DNA from: Candidatus Woesearchaeota archaeon
Lineage (GTDB): Archaea > Nanobdellota > Nanobdellia > Woesearchaeales > UBA12501
DNA: 7,880 nt
Assembly: GCA_014729495.1 (NCBI GenBank)
Contig: WJJV01000046.1
Location: forward strand, 1-7,880
Direction of reading: 5' to 3'
Part shown: in pieces, positions 1-5,184 of the stretch
How the letters are laid out: every line of letters starts with the position of its first letter
Position numbering within the stretch: the stretch's first letter is position 1
Notes under the pieces: model-generated
The model's input: only the letters and a program-made list of their open reading frames with translations
The model's database searches: none
What the model was told of the DNA's origin: nothing
Made by a program: the position numbers and the translations under genes

Positions 1-41
1 CAGGCTTTTGCTGCTGCCAGATTATCCCAGCAGCACTATTG

Positions 42-59
42 ATTATTATTATTATTATT
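42..59. repeat. (ATT)6 trinucleotide tract
   Basis: Six perfect ATT triplets run just before the first unit of the hairpin array. A 7-bp hairpin (GCTGCTG at 10-16 with CAGCAGC at 28-34) lies immediately upstream. The tract is low-complexity and may be a slippage site. No gene is visible in these first 65 bases. Confidence 0.8.
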
Positions 60-65
60 CCCCTT

Positions 66-328
66 GCCTCGCTGGTAAGAAGTTGCTATTGCTTTTAGTT
101 TATTCTCTTGCAAATTATTCCTGGCCTCTCTGATAAGATGCTGCTAATGCTATGCAGGCGAGGTGGCTAATGCTTTTAATTTATTTTATTGGAATTTATT
201 CCTAGCCTCTCCGATAAGCGCAAAGAACCCGACCACGGAGAGGTGGCGATTGCTTTTAGTTTATTCTATTGCAACATACTCCTATACTCTCCGGTCAGAC
301 GTTGCTACCCTGACATCGGAGAGGTGGC
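66..328. repeat. tandem array of ~80-bp hairpin units
   Basis: Four units start at 66, 124, 205 and 285, giving periods of 58, 81 and 80. A full unit has a left arm like GCCTCTCCG, a variable loop of about 20 nt, a right arm like CGGAGAGG followed by TGGC, and an AT-rich tail (GCTTTTAGTTTATTCTATTG) ending in ATTCCT. Unit 3 pairs CCTCTCCG (206-213) with CGGAGAGG (236-243). Unit 4 pairs CTCTCCG (287-293) with CGGAGAG (317-323) and adds an inner GTCAG/CTGAC pair. Unit 1 lacks a right arm; its left arm CCTCGC (67-72) matches the right arm GCGAGG of unit 2 (158-163), which suggests a deletion or rearrangement. A fifth unit lies at 7557-7599. The array is seen directly. Its function (structured RNA, palindromic repeat, replication or recombination site) is unknown. 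Confidence 0.8.
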
Positions 329-408
329 ACTCCTCTTAGCTTTAGCTAGGCAGCAACAAGGACGAATACTGACAGCCGGTTACGCTCAGCTGGTGCGCAA
401 TAGCAAGG

Positions 409-430
409 CCCATTAAACTTTGTTTAATGG
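409..430. repeat. perfect 9-bp hairpin with 3-nt loop
   Basis: CCATTAAAC (409-417) is followed by a 3-nt loop and then GTTTAATGG (422-430), allowing for the loop T's at 418-421. One mismatch further out, GG and CC extend the stem. The hairpin separates the tandem array from the larger structured block. It has no T-run after it, so it is not an obvious terminator. Confidence 0.65.
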
Positions 431-439
431 ACCGAATAG

Positions 440-667
440 TTTTCCAGGCAACAACAGAAAATCAAAGATTTTCTTAGTTGCAAAAGCTACGCATTTGCAA
501 CAACAATGGCGCAGACGAGGCGGGGGAGGCCCCCTCCGGGGTGCCGAGTAGGACATGCGAACAAAGTGAGCATGGCCGTCTGCTGCCATTATTGTTGTTG
601 CTGCCGTAAAGACAATAAAATATCACTGACCATGTAAGAATCCAATATTGTTGCTGTTGCTGGAAAA
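440..667. other. multi-hairpin structured block upstream of polB
   Basis: An outer stem of 13 bp with one bulged G closes the block: TTTTCCAG (440-447) plus CAACA (449-453) against TGTTG (655-659) plus CTGGAAAA (660-667). Inside it lie a hairpin AGAAAATC/GATTTTCT (456-463/467-474, loop AAA), a hairpin GTTGCAAA/TTTGCAAC (477-484/494-501), and a long stem spanning 498-600. The arrangement resembles a folded non-coding RNA or a nest of palindromic elements. No obvious promoter for an RNA was found and only a single copy is present, so neither strand nor function can be assigned. Confidence 0.55.
498..600. repeat. long imperfect palindrome with G5-C5-G4 core
   Basis: CAACAAC (498-504) pairs with GTTGTTG (594-600), AATGGC (505-510) with GCCATT (585-590), and GCAGACG (511-517) with CGTCTGC (577-583), leaving only small bulges. 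The apical part holds a G5/C5/G4 module (521-544) and a hairpin CATGC/GCATG (554-558/570-574). The module allows two exclusive hairpins, GGGGG/CCCCC or CCCC/GGGG. The same module occurs in the MITE at 4856-5032. The left base of the long stem shares bases with the preceding hairpin (494-501), so the two folds compete. Confidence 0.7.
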
Positions 668-760
668 ATCAAAACATCTCTTATATTTTTTGAAAGCATA
701 CAAATCCAGGTTATTGCCTGATATATCCTTCTGCTTTCTATACTCTCAAGACCCCAAACC

Positions 761-768
761 TTTAAATA
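761..768 (+). promoter_or_regulatory. TATA box for polB
   Basis: TTTAAATA, preceded by AAACC, lies about 28 bp upstream of the ATG at 793, the spacing expected for a leaderless archaeal transcript. A second, palindromic box TTTATAAA lies at 777-784 and overlaps an upstream in-frame ATG (784). A transcript driven from that second box would start near 807, inside the gene, so it is a less likely polB promoter. Confidence 0.6.
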
Positions 769-792
769 TCCCATTGTTTATAAATGCAATAT

Positions 793-3258
793 ATGCCAAA
801 AATACAATTCTATCCTCTGGATGCAACATACAGGGTAAAGGCAGATAAGCCAGTTATCTATATATTCGGCAGAGCAGCTGATGGCAAGACAATCACAGTA
901 GTGGATGACTCATTCAAGCCCTATTTCTGGGTGATTCTTGAACAGGGAGAGGATCCAGCTGCTTTCATGAAGTCAGTGAATGGCATGTCTGAGAAAGTCA
1001 AGGATGATGTCCTCACAATAATAAATGCAGACAAGCACAAGAAAGACTATCTTGGAGATGAAGTTGAGGCAATCAGGATCACTGTAAACCAGCCTAAGGC
1101 TGTTGTGCATTTCAGGGATGTATTCAGGAATAAGTCTGAAGTCAAGGATGTCATGGAGGCTGACATCCTGTTTGTGAGAAGATATCTCATAGACAACAGG
1201 ATAGTGCCTGCCACACTGCATGAAGTAGAGGGCGAGCAGGCAAAAGAGAATTTCAGGACAGGCTATGTCATCAAGGCTGAGAGCATAGCACAGATCAGCG
1301 ATGACTCTATTGAGCCAAAGATACTGGCTTTTGACATTGAGACATACAATCCAGAGGGAAAGAATGTTGACTCTGAAAGGCATCCCATAGTCATGCTATC
1401 GCTCTATGGAAAAGACATGAAAAAGGTCATAACCTGGAAGAAGTTTCCCACTAAGCATGATTACATTGAGTTTGTGGATGGAGAAGCAGACCTGTTGACA
1501 GCATTCAAGGAAGCAGTGGATCATTACAGACCTGATGTCATAGTAGGATATTTCTCTGACGGATTCGACTTCCCCTACATAAAGACAAGGGCTGAAAAGT
1601 ATAAGATAAGGCTTGATCTTGGATGGGATGGATCAGAGATAAGGACATCAAAAGGGGCATCTCCAACAGTCAGCTCAACAGGAATGGTCCATATTGATAT
1701 CTACCGCTTCATAAAGTTCATACTAGGGGGCTCATTGAAAACAGACAGATATGATCTCACATCTGTGTCATCAGAGCTGCTTGGAGACAAGAAGACAGGT
1801 GTTGACCTGGATAAGCTTGCAGAGGCCTGGGACAATTCATCTGACCTGCTTGATGAGTACTGTGAGTACAACCTGCATGATTCTTTCCTCACATACAGCC
1901 TATGCGAGAAGGTGATGCCTAACATAATAGAGCTTGTCAAGATTGTATCTCTTCCGCTATTTGAGGCAAGCAGGATGAGGTTCAGCCAGCTTGTGGAGAA
2001 TTATCTCATAAGGCAGGCGCATGCCCACAATGTTCTTGCTCCTAACAAGCCGACCAATGATGAGGTGAGATCAAGGCTAACAAGGACGTTCAAGGGAGCT
2101 TTTGTATTTGAGCCAAAGCCAGGGCTTTATGAGGACATAGTTGTCTTTGACTTCAGGAGCCTTTATCCAACAATAATCGCATCTCATAATATAACTCCTG
2201 AGAACCTCAACAGGAACTGCCCTCCAGAGAAGAGGGAGCATGTGCCATTCGAGGATGAGCGCAGGAGAAAGTCAGTATGGTTCTGCAAAAGCAGGAAGAA
2301 ATTCATCCCAAGGATGATTGAAGAGCTCATAACAAGGAGGATGAGGATAAAGGAGATCATAAGGAAAAAGAAGGATAAGATGCTTGAAGCAAGGGCGTAC
2401 TCGCTTAAGATACTGGCAAATGCTTTCTACGGCTATCTTGGATTCTATGCATCAAGATGGTACTCCTTTGACTGCGCTGACTCTGTCACAGCATGGGGAA
2501 GGCATTATATCCATCAATCTATAGAGGGGGCAAGGAAGAAAGGATTCACAGTCATATACTCTGATACAGACTCAGTATTCTTTACTCTGGAAGGCAAGGA
2601 CAAGAAAGAAGCCCTTAGCTTTGTTGAAGGCATAAACAATGAGCTTCCTGAGCTGATGGAGCTTGAGTTTGAGGGATTCTATCCAAGAGGGATATTTGTA
2701 GGCGCAAAGCTCACAGGCTTCGGTGCAAAGAAGAAGTATGCACTCCTTGATGAGCATGGAAAGATGACTGTAAAAGGATTTGAGGTAGTCAGGAGGAACT
2801 GGAGCCTGATAGCCAAAGAGACTCAGGAGGAAGTCCTCAGGATAGTTCTTGAGGAGAATGATGTGGATAAGGCAGAGGAGTATGTGCAGGATGTTGTCAA
2901 GAAGCTGAGGCAGAACAGCATAGATCTGGCAAAAGTTAAGATATCAACCCAGCTGACCAAGGACATATCTTCCTATGAGGCTGAAGGCCCCCATGTTGCT
3001 GCAGCAAAGAGGATGGAAAGCAAGGGACTGCCTGTGGGTCCTGGTTCGATCATAGAGTATGTCATCACTGGCGGAAAAGAGAAGATAAGAGACAGGGCCA
3101 GGCTTCTTGATGAGATCAGCCAGGATGATTATGATCCTGATTATTATGTGAATAACCAGGTGATACCTGCAGTTGAAAGGATATTTGAGGTCCTGGGAAA
3201 GGATATAAAAGAGACAGTTGCTGAGAAGGACCAGAGCAAGCTTGGAGAGTTTTTTTGA
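793..3258 (+). CDS. polB: family B DNA polymerase (archaeal PolB)
   Basis: Replicative DNA polymerase with 3'-5' proofreading, 821 residues from the ATG at 793, normal length and without an intein. Exonuclease motifs: Exo I FDIET (D181, E183), Exo II YFSDGFD (D259) and Exo III YNLHD (Y359, D363). Polymerase motifs: A, DFRSLYPTI (D453); B, KILANAFYG (K539); C, YSDTDS (D591, D593); a thumb TKDISSY motif follows. The last eight residues, QSKLGEFF, fit the PIP-box pattern QxxLxxFF for binding the PCNA clamp. The ATG at 784 would add three residues, but 793 fits the TATA spacing and gives the family-like N-terminus MPKIQFYPLD. Exo II has Phe where the family usually has Asn. The gene meets the antitoxin gene tail to tail. 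Confidence 0.97.
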   Translation: MPKIQFYPLDATYRVKADKPVIYIFGRAADGKTITVVDDSFKPYFWVILEQGEDPAAFMKSVNGMSEKVKDDVLTIINADKHKKDYLGDEVEAIRITVNQPKAVVHFRDVFRNKSEVKDVMEADILFVRRYLIDNRIVPATLHEVEGEQAKENFRTGYVIKAESIAQISDDSIEPKILAFDIETYNPEGKNVDSERHPIVMLSLYGKDMKKVITWKKFPTKHDYIEFVDGEADLLTAFKEAVDHYRPDVIVGYFSDGFDFPYIKTRAEKYKIRLDLGWDGSEIRTSKGASPTVSSTGMVHIDIYRFIKFILGGSLKTDRYDLTSVSSELLGDKKTGVDLDKLAEAWDNSSDLLDEYCEYNLHDSFLTYSLCEKVMPNIIELVKIVSLPLFEASRMRFSQLVENYLIRQAHAHNVLAPNKPTNDEVRSRLTRTFKGAFVFEPKPGLYEDIVVFDFRSLYPTIIASHNITPENLNRNCPPEKREHVPFEDERRRKSVWFCKSRKKFIPRMIEELITRRMRIKEIIRKKKDKMLEARAYSLKILANAFYGYLGFYASRWYSFDCADSVTAWGRHYIHQSIEGARKKGFTVIYSDTDSVFFTLEGKDKKEALSFVEGINNELPELMELEFEGFYPRGIFVGAKLTGFGAKKKYALLDEHGKMTVKGFEVVRRNWSLIAKETQEEVLRIVLEENDVDKAEEYVQDVVKKLRQNSIDLAKVKISTQLTKDISSYEAEGPHVAAAKRMESKGLPVGPGSIIEYVITGGKEKIRDRARLLDEISQDDYDPDYYVNNQVIPAVERIFEVLGKDIKETVAEKDQSKLGEFF
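3250..3256 (+). terminator. possible oligo-T terminator at polB end
   Basis: Seven T's overlap the last codons and the stop of polB. Archaeal RNA polymerase can terminate at T-runs without a hairpin, and here a convergent gene leaves no other room. This is suggestive only, since the run is also explained by the two Phe codons of the PIP box. Confidence 0.25.
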
Positions 3259-3259
3259 T

Positions 3260-3499
3260 TCAGTGCTTTCTTTTCAGGAACTCATTTATCAGGCTTTCAA
3301 TCACAGAGGACATCTTCAGATCATTCTTCAGGCAGTAGGATCTGAACTTATTCATAATATCCTCATCTAATGTGAAGTTATACCTTCCCTTATAGCTTGA
3401 CTTTCTGAGCTTTCCAGTCCTGTCAAGTTCTTCAAGAGACTCAAACAGGCCTTTGTTTTCCTTGATTATCTTCTTTGCTTTTTCAGCTAATTGTGCCAT
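3260..3499 (-). CDS. ribbon-helix-helix antitoxin-like protein
   Basis: A 79-residue basic protein. The C-terminal part (about residues 39-79) reads as a ribbon-helix-helix fold: strand RYNFTLDEDI, helix MNKFRSYCLKND, turn, helix SSVIESLINEFLKRK. The N-terminal 35 residues are charged and helical and may wrap the toxin, the reverse of the usual order with the DNA-binding part first. The gene overlaps the 3' end of the Doc-like toxin gene by 17 nt, so the two are co-transcribed. GAGGATGATC ending a few bases before the ATG resembles the archaeal ribosome binding sequence GGAGGTGATC and could allow internal initiation. Likely role: neutralising the toxin and repressing the shared promoter through the palindrome at 3827-3856. 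The antitoxin role is inferred from fold and position. Confidence 0.75.
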   Translation of the reverse strand: MAQLAEKAKKIIKENKGLFESLEELDRTGKLRKSSYKGRYNFTLDEDIMNKFRSYCLKNDLKMSSVIESLINEFLKRKH

Positions 3500-3824
3500 T
3501 CTTGATCATCCTCGCAATCTTGTTTATGTCAGTTATGTTCTTTTTTGAAATGCTATAGATTATCCTCACAATACTGTCTTTATCATACTTAAATCCTTTG
3601 TCTTCAAAGTATAATAAGACTAATGCTAATGCAGTCCTCTTATTGCCGTCCCTGAAAGCATGGTCAACAAGAAGGCTTCTCACAAGGTAGCTGAGCTCAT
3701 ACAGCCAGCTTTTCTTGTGCTTTATCAAGTGGAGCGCAAACTCAAGAGAACTCTCATTATTGAAAGCTCCGGTCTCACCTATTTCCATGTTTATGGCTAT
3801 TATATCCTTCTTGTTTATATTCAT
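3483..3824 (-). CDS. doc: Doc/Fic-family toxin
   Basis: A 113-residue protein with the motif HAFRDGNKRT at residues 55-64. It matches the Doc/Fic core HxFxDxNKR, in which His is catalytic and the Asp/Asn/Lys/Arg residues hold the nucleotide. Known Doc toxins phosphorylate the elongation factor that delivers tRNA; other Fic proteins transfer AMP. Which reaction applies here cannot be read from the sequence, though NKR rather than NGR favours Doc. I chose the ATG at 3824. A GTG at 3845 would add seven residues encoded inside the operator repeats and is less likely. It is the first gene of the pair and overlaps the ribbon-helix-helix gene by 17 nt. In phd-doc the antitoxin comes first; here the order is reversed and the antitoxin family differs. 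Confidence 0.85.
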   Translation of the reverse strand: MNINKKDIIAINMEIGETGAFNNESSLEFALHLIKHKKSWLYELSYLVRSLLVDHAFRDGNKRTALALVLLYFEDKGFKYDKDSIVRIIYSISKKNITDINKIARMIKNGTIS

Positions 3825-3826
3825 TT

Positions 3827-3856
3827 TATACACACTTATACACACTAATGTGTATA
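3827..3856 (-). promoter_or_regulatory. operator repeats of the toxin-antitoxin pair
   Basis: Two direct copies of TATACACACT (3827-3836 and 3837-3846) are followed by the inverted half TGTGTATA (3849-3856). TATACACA (3837-3844) and TGTGTATA form a perfect 8-bp palindrome around CTAA. The repeats lie between the TATA box and the toxin start codon, where a bound ribbon-helix-helix dimer would block transcription. Autorepression is an inference from how such pairs usually work. Confidence 0.7.
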
Positions 3857-3861
3857 TGTCA

Positions 3862-3869
3862 TATATAAA
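3862..3869 (-). promoter_or_regulatory. TATA box for the toxin-antitoxin operon
   Basis: The minus strand reads TTTATATA here. Transcription is predicted to start near 3839, within the operator repeats, giving a leader of about 15 nt before the ATG at 3824 with no evident ribosome binding site. Confidence 0.6.
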
Positions 3870-3898
3870 GTTTTGGTTTTAAGTTCACAATAGAAAAG

Positions 3899-4327
3899 CT
3901 AATCAACCCCATCCAAAGCCTTCAATGCCCACTCTTTGACATTGTCCATCAGATCCATCTTCTCAATCTCTTCTTTGGAGAACCATCTATTCTCAGTCTG
4001 CTCGTCGCTCTCTTCCATGAACTGACCACCAATAACTTTACCGAAATATATAAGATTTATATGCTTGTGGTCATCCTTGATATGGTCAAGATGGACATGC
4101 ACAGGCTGGACAAGATTCTTTGTAGGTGAGTCATCAAGGCATACAAGCTCTACATCAAGGCCTGTCTCCTCTTTTGCTTCCCTTATCACAGAATCGCATG
4201 GGAGCTCGTTCTGCTCAATGTGTCCTCCAACTGGAATCCAGGTCTTGACTTTCTTGTTCCATGTCATAAGGACTTTGCTATCCTTGACAACATATACTGT
4301 TGACAGAAACTCCTGCACCACTCCCAT
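3899..4327 (-). CDS. Nudix hydrolase
   Basis: A 142-residue enzyme with a complete Nudix box at residues 35-57: G35, E41, then R49-E50 and E53-E54 with G56, matching GX5EX7REUXEEXGU. These glutamates bind the divalent metal that cleaves a nucleoside diphosphate linked to another group. The sequence before the box (KTWIPVGGHIE) is typical of MutT-like single-domain members; a His-rich stretch, VHVHLDHIKDDHKH, follows and may contact substrate or metal. Substrate is not predictable; housecleaning of damaged or excess nucleotides is the usual role. It has its own promoter with the TATA centre 26.5 bp before the ATG, so it is probably leaderless. It is not obviously in an operon with the toxin-antitoxin pair or the HAD gene, although all run the same way. 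Confidence 0.92.
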   Translation of the reverse strand: MGVVQEFLSTVYVVKDSKVLMTWNKKVKTWIPVGGHIEQNELPCDSVIREAKEETGLDVELVCLDDSPTKNLVQPVHVHLDHIKDDHKHINLIYFGKVIGGQFMEESDEQTENRWFSKEEIEKMDLMDNVKEWALKALDGVD

Positions 4328-4349
4328 AATCAGCCAGAAACATTATTGA

Positions 4350-4357
4350 TTTATATA
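4350..4357 (-). promoter_or_regulatory. TATA box for the Nudix gene
   Basis: The minus strand reads TATATAAA. Its centre is 26.5 bp upstream of the first base of the ATG at 4327, so transcript and reading frame should begin together. Confidence 0.7.
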
Positions 4358-4366
4358 GTTTATGCC

Positions 4367-4810
4367 TCAAATAGGTATGATATCCTTGATCTCTTTCCAT
4401 GAACTCACTGTATGATCTGGCTGGCCTTTCTCATGCTCTGGCTCTACATCCGCATACTTGCCGTGCCTGAACCAGATTGTCCTGCAGCCTAACTCCTTTC
4501 CTATGGCAATCTCTGTCCTTACCTTATCGCCTATTGTCCATGTGTCCTCAGGCCCGAAGCCTGTCTTTTCCATTGCTTCCTCAAACTCCTCAAGGCCTTT
4601 CTTGTCCCTTATTATCATTACCTTGAAATGATGGTCTATGCCCAGCTCTTGTATGTGCCTTGTCCTTTTCTCTGTGTCATCCCTGCTGATGATAACAAGA
4701 GCATAATGCTTTCCATACTTCTCAAGGAAATCAACAACACCTTCAAACAGCCTGTCATTAGGCTTGTCATATATTGTCCTGCTGAAGTCTATTATTATCA
4801 GTCCTTTCAT
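4367..4810 (-). CDS. HAD-superfamily hydrolase
   Basis: A 147-residue Rossmann-like protein of the haloacid dehalogenase superfamily, probably a small-molecule phosphatase. Motif I is IIIDFSRTIYD with nucleophile D8 and T12. Motif II is VIIS (S42), motif III Lys is K70 or K71, and motif IV is IGDKVRTEI (D95, E100). The end of the protein (ELGCRTIWFRHGKYAD) resembles a group of archaeal HAD proteins whose substrate is not known to me. The second Asp of DxD, the usual acid/base, is Ser10, so activity may be altered or shifted. There is no sizeable cap insertion. It is leaderless from a TATA box 26.5 bp upstream and divergent from the Cys-peptide/permease operon. Confidence 0.85.
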   Translation of the reverse strand: MKGLIIIDFSRTIYDKPNDRLFEGVVDFLEKYGKHYALVIISRDDTEKRTRHIQELGIDHHFKVMIIRDKKGLEEFEEAMEKTGFGPEDTWTIGDKVRTEIAIGKELGCRTIWFRHGKYADVEPEHEKGQPDHTVSSWKEIKDIIPI

Positions 4811-4832
4811 GAAGTCTTTGTGGATACCACTG

Positions 4833-4840
4833 TTTATAAA
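4833..4840 (-). promoter_or_regulatory. TATA box for the HAD gene
   Basis: TTTATAAA is fully palindromic. Its centre is 26.5 bp from the HAD start codon at 4810. On the minus strand it is preceded by the purine-rich GTAAGA, which would suit a TFB contact, so leftward use is favoured. Rightward use would start transcription near 4863, inside the adjacent repeat element. Confidence 0.7.
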
Positions 4841-4855
4841 TCTTACTCACATCAA

Positions 4856-5032
4856 GGGTCTGTCCGGAATGAAGGTCAGCATCAATATGCGAAGCTCTAT
4901 AATATATATTATCGAGGCCGTTGCGGGGGACGCCCCCTACGGGGATGCAGGCCTTTAATATAAACAATCAAGAGCTGAGCCGATGCTGACCCGAACTTTT
5001 TTCGCAGAAAAAAGGAGATTCCAGACAGACCC
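4856..5032. mobile_element. MITE-like palindromic element, copy 1 (177 bp)
   Basis: Ends are GGGTCTGTC (4856-4864) and GACAGACCC (5024-5032), perfect inverted repeats. After one mismatch the pairing continues as GGAAT/ATTCC (4866-4870/5018-5022), then GGTCAGCATC/GATGCTGACC (4874-4883/4982-4991). A side hairpin CTTTTTT/AAAAAAG (4996-5002/5008-5014) lies near the right end. The element is flanked by TCACATCAA (4847-4855) and TCACAGCAA (5033-5041), a 9-bp direct repeat with one mismatch. A related copy at 7671-7790 also has 9-bp flanking repeats. There is no coding capacity, so it would depend on a transposase encoded elsewhere. It carries about 57 bp, including the G5-C5-G4 module (4924-4948), absent from copy 2. 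The TIR and duplication length do not by themselves fix an IS family. Confidence 0.8.
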
Positions 5033-5043
5033 TCACAGCAATA

Positions 5044-5051
5044 TTTATTAA
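5044..5051 (+). promoter_or_regulatory. TATA box for the Cys-peptide/permease operon
   Basis: TTTATTAA has its centre 26.5 bp upstream of the ATG at 5074, predicting a leaderless transcript. It lies 11 bp to the right of the MITE end. Confidence 0.7.
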
Positions 5052-5073
5052 ACACATGCCAAAACATTGTTTT

Positions 5074-5184
5074 ATGGCAAAGAAAAAAGGATTTTTCGGA
5101 AAGCTTGCTGAAAAGCTTGACAGGAAGCTTGAGAAGAAAGCAAAGAACAAGGGATGCAGTTGCTGTGACTGCGAAAACAGGTGA
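5074..5184 (+). CDS. 36-residue Cys-cluster peptide
   Basis: A very short gene, MAKKKGFFGKLAEKLDRK at its start, then more Lys/Glu and the cluster GCSCCDCENR (C28, C30, C31, C33) before TGA. The first 26 residues would form a basic amphipathic helix. The four cysteines form a CxCCxC cluster suited to binding a soft metal such as Cu, Zn or Cd, or arsenite. Support for it being real: a TATA box at exact leaderless spacing, a GTGA overlap between its stop and the permease start, and a protein-like pattern quite unlike random sequence. By position it is probably a metal carrier or sensor for the permease, delivering ions to the TPFCSCSSIP site. That role is inference; I do not know a named family for it. 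Confidence 0.8.
   Translation: MAKKKGFFGKLAEKLDRKLEKKAKNKGCSCCDCENR

Noticed and set aside
66..328. CRISPR array
   Set aside because: Repeats are about 80 bp with conserved tails and pairing arms; there are no short identical repeats separated by unique spacers of constant length and no cas genes.
189..416. 75-residue plus-strand frame
   Set aside because: It lies across the 80-bp hairpin units, has repeat-derived composition, no promoter at proper spacing and no recognisable protein features.
440..667. tRNA, RNase P or SRP RNA
   Set aside because: No T-loop GGTTCGA-type sequence, no CCA-type acceptor pairing, and none of the conserved RNase P or SRP helix 8 sequences were seen.
589..774. 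61-residue minus-strand frame upstream of polB
   Set aside because: Its start end is formed by a GTT/GCT-rich repeat region and the structured block; no family likeness or ribosome binding site.
3483..3845. GTG at 3845 as the toxin start
   Set aside because: It would encode seven residues from the operator repeats; the ATG at 3824 lies downstream of the predicted transcript start and gives a normal N-terminus.
4628..4963. 111-residue plus-strand frame running into MITE 1
   Set aside because: It is antisense to the HAD gene and ends within the palindromic element; the HAD frame explains the codon pattern.
4856..5032. Stand-alone non-coding RNA gene or riboswitch
   Set aside because: Strong folding and a TATA box about 20 bp away first suggested an RNA, but the 9-bp flanking direct repeats at both copies and terminal inverted repeats fit an inserted element better. 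Transcription is not excluded.
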